Below, one piece after another: positions 9,389 through 18,599 of a DNA stretch of 64,000 bases. The stretch comes from Hymenobacter mucosus. Lineage in GTDB: Bacteria > Bacteroidota > Bacteroidia > Cytophagales > Hymenobacteraceae. Below the pieces are notes generated by a model, which made no database searches, was not told where the DNA came from, and was given only the letters and a program-made list of their open reading frames with translations. Position numbers and translations under genes: made by a program. Position 1 is the first letter of the stretch; the number at the start of each line of letters is the position of its first letter. The DNA lies in assembly GCF_900188255.1 (NCBI RefSeq), contig NZ_FZNS01000007.1:145900-209899 (forward strand), given 5' to 3'.

Positions 9389-9700
9389 TTAACAAATACT
9401 TTCCGCCAGCACTTGCTTAATCAGGGAAGGGGCTACCGGCCAGCTGGCGGGAAATTTAGCAAGAAGTAAAAGCCCCGCCACTAAGGCAAACAGCACAGCC
9501 ACGCACAGCCACCAAAACAACCGTTGCTCCGTTGCAGGAGGTTGGGGCCACCACAGGATTAGGGGAAGCACCAGCGGCATGAGGGTAGTTACTTGTTGGT
9601 GCCCCCGCAGGTGCAAGCATATCCCAGTGGCAATGGCTAACGCAGCCCCTATCACCAGCAAGTATTGCTGCCAGCGAGGAAGGTTAGGAAGTGGTATCAT
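9389..9700 (-). CDS. Small membrane protein of unknown function
   Basis: 103 residues with three or four hydrophobic stretches (roughly residues 10-28, 36-50, 60-85) separated by short polar loops, ending in a basic/polar tail. I do not recognise a family. The ATG at 9700 gives MIPLPNLPRW, a natural start for a membrane protein; an upstream start at 9742 would add 14 residues. It stands alone on the minus strand. Confidence 0.5.
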   Translation of the reverse strand: MIPLPNLPRWQQYLLVIGAALAIATGICLHLRGHQQVTTLMPLVLPLILWWPQPPATEQRLFWWLCVAVLFALVAGLLLLAKFPASWPVAPSLIKQVLAESIC

Positions 9701-9742
9701 AGAACGACAAGTGCCAAGTGAAATAATAGCTACTGCGCCCAT

Positions 9743-10766
9743 CCTATCAGGGTGTCAGCAACATAATGTAGAATGTGGACCGATGGTTGACCTTTGGGAT
9801 CCAACGCAGGGGTGAAAGGTAGGATTAGCAGTATCAGCAGCTAAGTGACTGATATACAGATGCCAACTTGTCAATTTCCTTTATCTTCTTCCCATAGCAT
9901 TCTAGAGCCTAGGAGCTGCCCACCTTTCTGTGGAAATCAAGCCTAGTTCCTGAGGTAAAAAAAGAAGAGATACATCCGCACTCCAAACCCTCCCACAAAG
10001 ACAAGAGCTATGCTATGCTACCCTACCGCATACCCCACATGCCCACAATATTCACGCCCGGTGCACATAGTGCCGCAAGGGCACACCCAAAAATCCGGTA
10101 CAACCTGTGTACTGACCACACTAAAATGGCAATGCTGATTTTTGGACGTTACGCCCGGACGGCACGATTCACACTGGAGTACAAGGGTAGATACGCAGCG
10201 AATATAGTAGGTAATCGGTGAGTGAGCCTCGTTGCTACAGTCTCCGTCCCCGCCGACATTCCAGTTAGCCAAGCCCAACCTGGGCCGGTGCTGACTTACC
10301 AGAAGCAGAACACCGCCTACACTAGATGCCCAACGGTGTCGTACTCCTACCCTACTAGTAATAGAAGCCCTACCCTGGCAAGTAGTTTCCAACACTCTGT
10401 CATACAGTTATTTACAGATTTTATTTTACCCTTACCAAATGGCAGCTACGCTCTTTCTGAACCACATGACTTGCTGGCATAGACGAATTTCTTGCGTGTC
10501 ACTTGCAGTTCATACTACCCAACCAACCACAACTTTATTTTACTGCTAATTAAGCTACCACCTTGTCGCTATGTAAGGCCACCTACTTGCTGATAAGAGC
10601 CGAAAAAGCGGTACAGGCCTGCGGAGGCAATGCGCTGTGAGTTGCGCCGAAGCAGCCTAGATGCCCTGGTTGTCAATCGACACATGCGCCTCGCACTCCT
10701 AGTAATGCATTTGACATTCAACGTACTAATCCAATGCTCACCTATGCGTCATTGCTTCTGGCTGCA
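9743..10766. other. Intergenic kilobase without recognisable gene
   Basis: I looked for remnants in all frames, as neighbouring gaps contain them, and recognised none. The short open frames here have no domain and unusual composition. The stretch is AT-richer than its neighbours. Confidence 0.4.
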
Positions 10767-10821
10767 CTGCCTAAACAGAGCAGCCCGCGGCCAATGGCCG
10801 CGGGCTGCTCTGTTTAGGCAG
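10767..10821 (-). terminator. 27-bp perfect hairpin terminator of the roadblock gene
   Basis: 10767-10793 and 10795-10821 are exact reverse complements around a single base. Read on the minus strand it begins 6 nt after the stop of the roadblock gene, and the outer part of the stem is A/T-rich, so it can work in either direction. The core GCAGCCCGCG recurs in the hairpin at 29250-29331. Confidence 0.85.
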
Positions 10822-10827
10822 CTTACC

Positions 10828-11190
10828 TTAGTTCAAGACAGCCGATTGCGATTTCAAGATTTGACGGGCTACGGCCAGGTTGGTGTCGCGGGAATTCACA
10901 GCCAGGTAGATGAACTTGTCTGCTTTTGGCGACAGCTTAATTAGGTGTAGCTGATCGGTTAGGGTCAGCAGAATGTCCTGCACTGATTGATTAAGCTTCA
11001 GAGCCTGAATGGCTTTGAGCTTTTGCTTTACTACTTCCGTATTGTAGGCAGCAGCAGTATCAATATCAAACTCGGCGATGTTGGAATGAGACGCCAAGGG
11101 CATTCCGGTTTCGGTTTCAACAACGGCTACTGCTAACAGAGTAGGTAGCGCTTCTAGAATTTCTTTTACGGCTTGCTTAGAAGACGGCAT
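10828..11190 (-). CDS. Roadblock/LC7-like domain protein
   Basis: 120 residues. The pattern (helix VKEILEALPTLLAVAVVETETGMPLASHS, helix AAAYNTEVVKQKLKAI, strands ILLTLTDQLHLIKLS and KFIYLAVNSRDTNLAVARQIL) fits the roadblock/LC7 alpha-beta fold, which in bacteria is seen in MglB-type regulators of small GTPases. I chose the ATG at 11190; upstream sequence in frame is a phenylalanine-rich stretch with no family counterpart. No GTPase gene is adjacent, so any partner must be elsewhere. A strong hairpin follows the stop. Confidence 0.75.
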   Translation of the reverse strand: MPSSKQAVKEILEALPTLLAVAVVETETGMPLASHSNIAEFDIDTAAAYNTEVVKQKLKAIQALKLNQSVQDILLTLTDQLHLIKLSPKADKFIYLAVNSRDTNLAVARQILKSQSAVLN

Positions 11191-11896
11191 AAGAGTAAGA
11201 AAGAAGAAAAAGAGTAAGTGAAAGCAATACTGTGATAACCTATACCTAAGCCGCCACGTGGGCAACACTAAGTAGGAAGGGGTTGCAAAACTAAGTAAAA
11301 GCCAATCGCTATGTTGCTACACCGCGATATGTACTTTATGAAGGCAAAGTAACTTCATGAGCCTCAAACTGATTTTTAGTCTTATACGAAACTCACATTA
11401 TACCCTTCGAATGAAGGCAAATGCCAAGCCAACGGAGGTACACTAACACTGAATAAGTAAAATTCTTTGTCGAGTATTTTCCTTGCTGCCGCATATCCAC
11501 TGAGCGCGCGGAACATTTTATTGCTAAGTGTGCCTGCTTCATTAACTATTGCGCCAGTATAGCTTTTACCTCCTAAAAGTTGCGTTTACGGTTCAGCTGA
11601 CCCATTTAGTCTAAAAACGTTTCTGATATGCTAACCCAAGATGGTGGGCTGCTGCGGTAATGCTAGTGGGTGGTATAGCTTTCTGCGTTGTATTCTTGCA
11701 GAATCCCTATCCTTACCCCTGCTGAGAAGGTTGCTTCTCCCACGTTCTATACCTCCCCAACTGCTCTTGCCGCTGGGTGCTCCTGATGTCTGGCAGCGGT
11801 TTAGGAATTGGATGCCGCCGCATTGGGCTATGCGCGGGAACTACGCTGTTCCCTTATGAGGTGAGAGTGTATATTCACGACCCTGTTTGCGCTCCT
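11191..11896. other. Divergent intergenic region
   Basis: About 700 bp between divergently transcribed genes (roadblock, minus; PAS kinase, plus). It is AT-rich at 11280-11600, as expected for promoters, and has a short direct repeat (ATGAAGGCAAA at ~11338 and ~11411). No gene or clear Bacteroidota promoter motif could be fixed. Confidence 0.35.
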
Positions 11897-14800
11897 ATGC
11901 ACGCTGCTTCCCCCTTCCAAGCCGTTGAACTGTTTCCCGCCGAATCATTGCTGCCGACGCTGCTCGACCTGGCAATAAATGGCCTCGTGCTTTGCACGCC
12001 CGTCTACGACTCCGCGGGTGCTCTTTCAGACCTGGCCCTGACGTATCTCAATCCTGCGGCGCAGGGCCTGCTACGGTTACCCGCCCAACCAGCCAGCACC
12101 TACACTCAGCAATTTCCCAGCAGCCGCACGGACGGCAGTTGGGAAGCTTTGTACGATGTGTTCCAGTCAGGGCAGCAGCGCCAATTTTCACTTACCTACT
12201 CCATTGGAGGCGCGCAGCACATCTTGCGCGTAACCAGCCAGCGTGTGGGGGGCGGCCTGCTCCTGAGCCTCGCAGAAGATAGTTTACCCGGCGCTTCATC
12301 TGCGGAGAAAATACGCTGGGAGGATGGCAACCCGCACCTCTTGGACGCGGTGCTCGAAGGGCTGCAAGAATTCGTGTATCTGTTTGACCTCGACGGCCGC
12401 TTTCGGTACGTAAACAAACCCCTACTAAACCTGTGGGGTATAACGTTGGAGCAGGCCGTTGGCAAAAATTTCTTCGACCTTGGATACCCCGATGAACTAG
12501 CCCGACTGCATCAGGCGCAGATTCAGGAAGCCATTACCACCCAGCAGCCCGTGATGGGCGAGACGCTTTACACGAGTCCGGCCGGCAACACGGGCTATTA
12601 TGAGTACACATTTGTGCCGTTACTAGGAGCCGATGGTAGCGTGGAAGCCGTAGGGGGCCGCACCCAGCCCCTAACGGAATACCAGCAGGCCGCGGCTGCC
12701 TTAAGCGAGAGCGAAAGTAAGTACCGCGTCCTCTTCGATAGCATTGACGAAGGCTTTTGCCTGATTGAGATGTTATTCGATGAACTCCAGCACCCATTCG
12801 ACTACCGCTTTCTGGAAGTAAACCCCGCCTTTGAGAGGCAAACGGGCCTGGTGCAAGCCACTGGGCGTACTATTCGGGAGTTTGCACCCTTGCACGAGCA
12901 GCACTGGTTCGACATCTACGGCGAGGTAGCACGCACCGGTAAGCCGGTGCGCTTCGAGCAGCGCGCCGAGCAGCTACACCGCTGGTACGACGTATACGCC
13001 TTCCGCGTGGGTGAGCCGAACCAACACCAGGTAGCAGTCTTGTTCAGCGACATCTCTCAGCGTCGGCAGGCCGAGGAAGCCCTCCGCCGCAGTGAGCAGC
13101 AGCAGGCGTTTCTGCTTCAGTTCAGCGACCGGCTGCGGCCCCTGTCCGATCCGGCCGATATTCAATATCAGGCCGCGTGTGCGCTGGGCCAGCACTTAGG
13201 AGCTAGCCGGGTAGGCTACGCCGAGGACCAGGGCGACAACGAGCACATCGTCGTCACGCGCAACTACACCCAGCCTGGCGTACCCAGCATTGAGGGCCGC
13301 TACCACTACAACGACTACGGGCCGGAGCTGCTGCACGCGTTCAAAGAAGGCCGAACGGTAGTCCGCCCCGACGTTGCCCGCGACCCCACGCTCACCGCCG
13401 AAGAAAAGCATGCTCACGCTGTGCTCCAACTTGGAGCCACCATTAATGTGCCTTTACTCAAAGACGGGAAGCTCATTGCAGTGCTCTTCATGCACTACCC
13501 GGAAGCACACGCCTGGACGGACTATGAGCTACTCTTGCTGAAGGAAACGGCCGAGCGCACCTGGGGCGCCGTGGTGCGCGCCCGCACCGAAGCGGCCCTG
13601 CGTGAGAGTGAGGAGCGCTTCCGGGTTATGGCCGATGCCGTGCCGCAGATTGTTTGGATTACCGATGGAGAAGGCCGGACGGAGTTCTTCAACCGGCAGT
13701 GGAGCCGCTATACTGGAGTATCCTACGAGTCCAGTACGGCAGCCGCTATATCCGGTGGCTTTGTACACCCGGAAGATGGCGCCCGCACGATGCAGGCGTT
13801 TGAGGAAGCGCGGCAAACCGGCGTCGTTTTTGAAGTCGAGCACCGCATTCGAGCTGCTGATGGTACGTACCGCTGGTTTCTGGTGCGAGCTGAGCCGTTT
13901 CATGACCCCGTGAGCGGTCAAGTTACCCGTTGGTTTGGTTCTTCCGTCGATATTCATGACCGCAAACAGGTAGAAGAAGCCTTACGCCGAAGCGAGGAGC
14001 GCCTGCAAAAAGCGTTGTCCATTGATACGGTAGGCATCCTTTTCTTCGACTTGGATGGTCATATTCACGACAGCAACGCGGCCTTCGAGCGCATGAGCGG
14101 CTATACCCGCGCCGACTTAGCCAGCGGCCACATTCACATAGACACGCTGACAGACCCGGAGTTTGTCGCGGCCTCTCACCAGGCCTTGCAAGAGTTGCGC
14201 ACTACTGGGGAAAGTACGCCCTTGGAGAAGCAGTACCGGCGTCCCGACGGCGCGCCCTGGTGGGGTTTGTCTGCGGGCAAGCGCCTAAGCGAAACGGAGT
14301 GCGTGAAGTTCATACTCGACATAACGGAGGCCAAGCGCGCGGAAGAAGCCCTTCGCCGGTCGGAACAACAGCACCAGCGCTCCAACGCGCGGCTCATGCG
14401 CACCAACCAAGACTTGGACAACTTCGTGTACGCCGCTTCGCACGACCTCAAGCAGCCAGTCAATAATCTACGTGGCTTGTTTGAAGAGCTGTACCGCAGC
14501 ATTCAGTTTACCGATCCGGAGGAAGAGGAGTTGTTGGTACCGCTGATTCAGCAGGCTTTGCAGCAGCTCGGCAGCACCATTGATGAGCTAGCCGCGCTAG
14601 GACAAGCCCAGCAAGCCGGCGAGGCCCCAGCCGAAACCGTGTCGTTAGCTGAGCTGACGGAAGAGGTGCTTAGCTTGTTAGAGCTCCAGGTGCGAACGGC
14701 GCGGGCCCGTATTACCACCGACTTCGGCGCCTACCCCATTCTATCCTTCCCACGGGTTAACCTACGTACTATCCTGCTAAACCTGTTAAGCAACTCGCTG

Positions 14801-15091
14801 AAATACACCGACCCGCAACGGCCGGCGCGCATTCACATTTCGGTATGGCTCGACGCCGGGCAGCCCGTGCTGGTAGTGGAAGACAACGGCCTGGGCTTCG
14901 ACGCGGAGAAGTACGGGGAGCAGCTATTTCACTTGTTTCGTCGGCTGCACCAGCACACCTCCGGCTCGGGGGTAGGGTTATACTTGGTCAACCGTATTGT
15001 GCAAGCCAGCGGCGGCCGCATCGAGGTTGATAGCCAAGAAGGGGAAGGCGCTACCTTCCGGGTATGGCTAGGTCAGCCTTCACTAGGCTAG
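11897..15091 (+). CDS. Large PAS/GAF sensor histidine kinase
   Basis: 1064 residues, no membrane segment, presumably cytoplasmic. Domain order: PAS-like ~15-130 (a paralogue of the first domain of the kinase at 2498), PAS ~147-260, PAS ~275-390 (DSIDEGFCLIEMLF), GAF ~414-558, PAS ~574-690 (ITDGEGRTEFFN), PAS ~700-810, then HisKA with YAASHDLKQPV (acceptor His849) and HATPase with NLLSNSLKYT, DNGLGFD and GSGVGLYLV. The ATG at 11897 starts just before the first PAS; an in-frame upstream extension is of unlikely composition. No response regulator is near, so it is an orphan kinase or signals through a distant partner. The input could be a small ligand or chromophore bound in the PAS or GAF pockets. 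Confidence 0.88.
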   Translation: MHAASPFQAVELFPAESLLPTLLDLAINGLVLCTPVYDSAGALSDLALTYLNPAAQGLLRLPAQPASTYTQQFPSSRTDGSWEALYDVFQSGQQRQFSLTYSIGGAQHILRVTSQRVGGGLLLSLAEDSLPGASSAEKIRWEDGNPHLLDAVLEGLQEFVYLFDLDGRFRYVNKPLLNLWGITLEQAVGKNFFDLGYPDELARLHQAQIQEAITTQQPVMGETLYTSPAGNTGYYEYTFVPLLGADGSVEAVGGRTQPLTEYQQAAAALSESESKYRVLFDSIDEGFCLIEMLFDELQHPFDYRFLEVNPAFERQTGLVQATGRTIREFAPLHEQHWFDIYGEVARTGKPVRFEQRAEQLHRWYDVYAFRVGEPNQHQVAVLFSDISQRRQAEEALRRSEQQQAFLLQFSDRLRPLSDPADIQYQAACALGQHLGASRVGYAEDQGDNEHIVVTRNYTQPGVPSIEGRYHYNDYGPELLHAFKEGRTVVRPDVARDPTLTAEEKHAHAVLQLGATINVPLLKDGKLIAVLFMHYPEAHAWTDYELLLLKETAERTWGAVVRARTEAALRESEERFRVMADAVPQIVWITDGEGRTEFFNRQWSRYTGVSYESSTAAAISGGFVHPEDGARTMQAFEEARQTGVVFEVEHRIRAADGTYRWFLVRAEPFHDPVSGQVTRWFGSSVDIHDRKQVEEALRRSEERLQKALSIDTVGILFFDLDGHIHDSNAAFERMSGYTRADLASGHIHIDTLTDPEFVAASHQALQELRTTGESTPLEKQYRRPDGAPWWGLSAGKRLSETECVKFILDITEAKRAEEALRRSEQQHQRSNARLMRTNQDLDNFVYAASHDLKQPVNNLRGLFEELYRSIQFTDPEEEELLVPLIQQALQQLGSTIDELAALGQAQQAGEAPAETVSLAELTEEVLSLLELQVRTARARITTDFGAYPILSFPRVNLRTILLNLLSNSLKYTDPQRPARIHISVWLDAGQPVLVVEDNGLGFDAEKYGEQLFHLFRRLHQHTSGSGVGLYLVNRIVQASGGRIEVDSQEGEGATFRVWLGQPSLG

Positions 15092-15420
15092 TAAGCCCCT
15101 GACTGGTGAGGCCAAGTTGGCTAGCAGGACGCGGTAGCACGCTTATACATAGCCCACCAACTATAAGTATATTCCTAAACTGTGCTGCTGGGCCCCTACG
15201 GCTGCATTAACTGACGCTGGCACGACTCTACTATACATTGGCCTTAGAAGTAGTAACACCTCGGGCGAAGAATCGCGAGGCAATGGCATCACCCCTGAAC
15301 TATATATCACTACATGAATGCAACCTTCTAGCCAGTAAGAGAATCTGATTTAAGCCTGGGTTTCTGGCATTGCCAGACCACCCGTTTATTTCTTCTTCCT
15401 CTCTTTACTGTAGTTGCCTC
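15092..15420 (+). other. Intergenic
   Basis: 329 bp upstream of the LVIVD lipoprotein. No gene, strong hairpin or recognisable motif seen. Confidence 0.35.
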
Positions 15421-16686
15421 ATGCTACGACTATCTACTTATTTGTTTAGCTGGATGCTGTTATTGGGGATGGTGTCTTGCACTGCTCCTGCCGAAGACGA
15501 GCCCCAACCCAGCACCTACTACGTGGACGGCTACTGCCCACAACTTTTGGACCGGGCCGTACTAGAAAAATCGGTGGAGGCCCTGGCGGCCCGGCCCATG
15601 CACACCACGGGCAAGATCTATCTGTTAGGCCGCTACCTCTTTATCAACGAGCGGTACGAAGGCATTCACATCATCGATAACCAAGACCCGAAGCAGCCGC
15701 GCCCAATTAGCTTCCTGCGTATTCCCGGTAACGTGGACATGGCCGTGAAGGGAAACCTTCTTTACGCGGACAACGGTCCTGATCTGGTAACTATCGACAT
15801 TACCAACCCCGCAGCGGTGCAGGTTAAAAGCCGCGTGCGGGATGCCTTCCGGGAGCTGCCCATGCCCGAAATGGCGCTCGTACCGCAGGAATGCACCCCG
15901 GGGACTCGCCCAAGCAATACCGTGGTAGTTGGCTGGCAGAAGGTTAAAGTCCCCGCCCCCGCCTACCACAACTGGTTCAACACGTGGCGGCTCTCATTTG
16001 CAACCAGTCCTACGTCGGCAGCTCCGGGCACAATTGGCAAAGGCGGCTCGCTGGCCCGCTTTGCCGTGTTAGGCAATACGCTCTACACCGTGGACGAGCA
16101 AAGCCTGCGCCTGTTCAGCTTGGCTGCACCCGCTACCCCCGCCCCAGGCCAAAAAATTCCCCTGCAATTTGGCGTCGAAACCATCTACCCCAAAGATCAT
16201 TACCTCTTCCTAGGCACCCAGCGTGGCATGTATATCTTTGATGTAGCCACCCCGCAAGCTCCCCAGCAAGTGGCCTACTACCAACACGTAGTGAGCTGCG
16301 ACCCCGTAGTGGTAGATGAGCGCTACGCCTATGTAACGCTCCGAAGCGGCCGCAACTGCGGCGGCGGCCCCAATCAACTTCAAGTTATCGACCTGACCAC
16401 ACTCAGCCAGCCCCGCCTAGCCCGCACGTACGCAATGACGGGCCCCCAGGGCCTTGGAGTAGATGGCAGCCAGCTATTTGTGTGCGACAGCGACGGCCTC
16501 AAGGTGTTCGATACCAGTAAAGCCCCTCTACTCACACAAACACAGTCGTTCCCTATCAAGGTGTTTGACGTAATTCCCGACCGTGGCACGCTGATGGCTA
16601 TTGGTGCTACTGGCTTGTACCAGTATAGCTACTCGGGCAGCCAATTGCAGCAACTGAGCCTACTACCTATCACGCCGGTGCAGTAA
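15421..16686 (+). CDS. LVIVD-repeat lipoprotein
   Basis: 421 residues. The N-terminus MLRLSTYLFSWMLLLGMVSC is a lipoprotein signal with the lipidated Cys at 20. The rest shows repeated blocks of the LVIVD type (YLFINERYEGIHIIDNQDP, LLYADNGPDLVTIDITNP, YVTLRSG.., LFVCDSDGLKVFDTS), predicting a beta-propeller on the outer membrane or periplasmic face. An upstream TTG at 15370 is in frame but lies outside the signal. Its TAA overlaps the ATG of the next gene by one base (TAATG), so the two are translationally coupled and probably work together at the cell surface. Ligand unknown. Confidence 0.85.
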   Translation: MLRLSTYLFSWMLLLGMVSCTAPAEDEPQPSTYYVDGYCPQLLDRAVLEKSVEALAARPMHTTGKIYLLGRYLFINERYEGIHIIDNQDPKQPRPISFLRIPGNVDMAVKGNLLYADNGPDLVTIDITNPAAVQVKSRVRDAFRELPMPEMALVPQECTPGTRPSNTVVVGWQKVKVPAPAYHNWFNTWRLSFATSPTSAAPGTIGKGGSLARFAVLGNTLYTVDEQSLRLFSLAAPATPAPGQKIPLQFGVETIYPKDHYLFLGTQRGMYIFDVATPQAPQQVAYYQHVVSCDPVVVDERYAYVTLRSGRNCGGGPNQLQVIDLTTLSQPRLARTYAMTGPQGLGVDGSQLFVCDSDGLKVFDTSKAPLLTQTQSFPIKVFDVIPDRGTLMAIGATGLYQYSYSGSQLQQLSLLPITPVQ

Positions 16687-17381
16687 TGGACGCACAACAT
16701 CTGCTACGCAGGGGCGGGTGGCTGCCGCTGCTGGTTTTGGCGCTAGTTGCGCGGGGGCAAACCCCTAGCCCTGACCTAGGTCTGCTGCTTAAAATGACGC
16801 CGCAGTACGTGGTGGTAGGTGGCTATTGGCTGGAGGTAGAACAGCGCTGGAACCAGCACCCGCGACAAAGCTTCCTGGTTGCCCCGCAAGTATATGCCGG
16901 TCCTGTGGGGCGGCCCAATCAGCAGCATACGGATTTTCTCGGCACCGATGAGTCGGAGAAAGTGCGCGGTGCGGGGCTGCAAGTGCTACACCGCTGGTAC
17001 CTGAGCGAGTCGAAAACGGCTTATCCCTCGGGGCTGTACGTTAGCTACGGACCTTCCTTCCAGCATTTGGCCGTCTCGCGCCAAGGTATGGGCTGGAAAG
17101 AAGTGACGGGGCCTACTGGCCTGCCCCTGCTTGAGTACCGCTATGGCCGCCACACCGAGACCATCAACCGCTACGGCGCCACGGCCCAGCTAGGTTACCA
17201 GGCTCCTTTGTTGCCGGGGCGGGTTTTCCTGGATCTATACGCCGGGCTCGGGTGGCGGGAAAGCCAAAGCCGTACTAACTCTCGCCCCGTTAGTAGTCGT
17301 TACCGTTTAGGCACCTCCGACTATGGGCACCAGGGATTCTACTTCCCAGCTGGCGTGAAGATTGGAGTAGCCATTCGCTAA
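16686..17381 (+). CDS. Outer-membrane beta-barrel-like protein
   Basis: 231 residues with a signal peptide (LPLLVLALVARGQT). The remainder alternates amphipathic strands with aromatic ends (QYVVVGGYWLEVEQRW, GLYVSYGPSFQHL, VFLDLYAGLGW) and ends with YFPAGVKIGVAIR, consistent with an 8-10 strand outer-membrane barrel with a Bacteroidota-style C-terminus. The start overlaps the preceding stop. I know no specific function; coupling to the LVIVD lipoprotein suggests a shared envelope complex. Confidence 0.75.
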   Translation: MDAQHLLRRGGWLPLLVLALVARGQTPSPDLGLLLKMTPQYVVVGGYWLEVEQRWNQHPRQSFLVAPQVYAGPVGRPNQQHTDFLGTDESEKVRGAGLQVLHRWYLSESKTAYPSGLYVSYGPSFQHLAVSRQGMGWKEVTGPTGLPLLEYRYGRHTETINRYGATAQLGYQAPLLPGRVFLDLYAGLGWRESQSRTNSRPVSSRYRLGTSDYGHQGFYFPAGVKIGVAIR

Positions 17382-17479
17382 GTGGTTGATCTTGGAACTG
17401 CATCCCTGCCCAGATAAGTAGAAGAGTGCTCATCATGTAGTAGCCCAAGCTTGCAGCGCCCAGGTTGTTACCAAGAAGG

Positions 17480-18060
17480 CTACTGGCTTTGCTGCTCCTG
17501 AAGAATCCGCCGCAAATCTCGCCCCGCTTTGTCAATGTCGGTTAGGTAACCAGCGCGGTCAAGGAAAGGAGTTACTGGATTGGAAACCGTAGTGCGCTCT
17601 GTAACCTTACTTTGAAAACGTTTGGGCGTGGGAGGACAAGTAGATGTTCGCCGGTAAGCGGCGCAGCAGGGCGAAGCCGCGCGCAATTTCGCCCTGCATG
17701 GCTGCGTCATACTTCCAGCGAACCAGGGATGTGGATACGGACAGCGTAAGACTACCCACGCTGATAGCTAGTAACTTCCGATTGCCTTCCTGAAGGAGAA
17801 ATGGCCCAAGTGGTGTAGCCCGGTGTATGCGCCCCCGCAAAGCGGTCAAACCACCAGCATGGTCGAAGTGTGCATGCGAATTGAGTAAGATTGTCACATC
17901 CCGGATGGTAAAACCCAGCGTGGCAATGCTCTTGCAGATCAGGGAGCAGTACCTGGGTAGCCGCCGTCAATCAGCACGTAGCCCTCATAACTAGTTAGTT
18001 AGTAAGAGGTAACGTCGCGCGTGCCCATATACGTGTCAAGCAGGCTCCACTTGTGTGGTG
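17480..18060 (-). pseudogene. Decayed subclass B3 metallo-beta-lactamase-fold hydrolase
   Basis: On the minus strand, fragments in different frames line up with the family: MGTRDVTSY-stop, YEGYVLIDGGYPGTA, ATLGFTIRDVTILLNSHAHFDHAGG (the zinc-binding HxHxDH motif at 17857-17878), GAHTPGYTTWAI in another frame, LRRLPANIYLSSHAQTF and the C-terminal NPVTPFLDRAGYLTDI ending at the complement of 17480-17482. The middle of the domain is partly deleted, several frame changes are needed, and the N-terminal signal region is unrecognisable. The pattern is that of the exported B3 group (BJP-1/L1 relatives), of which some hydrolyse beta-lactams. The upstream limit is approximate. Confidence 0.82.
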
Positions 18061-18599
18061 CCAAACGAGTTCGTTTTGACAGTTCACCACTAGGCTTGCA
18101 GAAAAGCTGATACCGAGGAGCTTAGCAGTGTAGCTTCTAGTTGGCACTAGGGTGTATTGGGATGAGCATTTCTTCACCAACGTCTTTTCCTCCGCGTTAG
18201 TAAGTGCGGACGTTAGAAGCCCCTGCTATTTGGCGTAGGTACTAGTTCAGAAGCGCCGCTGTGTACTGTTATATGCGCGTAGAAGAAGTTTCTGAAGCAG
18301 AAAGTAAGTATATGATATTTAGAATAATAGGCTCTAACGAATTAGTACCCGATTAAGTACGTGCCTAACGACTTTTAGCGTTCTGTACGCAGCTATTTTG
18401 CCTAATCTGAGCCAAGATGAGCAGGTAATTTAGTTTTATAACTATTCTATCATTAAGTTGCATAAACGTGACTACTAGTGCGTAGCTTTACTGAGAACGG
18501 CTGGCAATGTTTCTGAGGATGAGCCAACCATCAGGTTTTCTTTTCTAGGGGCAGAGGGCGGTATGACAGCCTTCTGTGTACCCGCCTACCTGCCCCACT
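18061..18599 (+). other. Intergenic, promoter region of the giant repeat protein
   Basis: About 540 bp, AT-rich between 18290 and 18480. I see no gene. The promoter of the T9SS repeat protein should lie in the AT-rich part, but I could not fix a -7/-33 pair. Confidence 0.35.

Noticed and set aside
10222..10482. 86-residue plus-strand open frame
   Set aside because: No domain, odd composition, no plausible partner; treated as chance.
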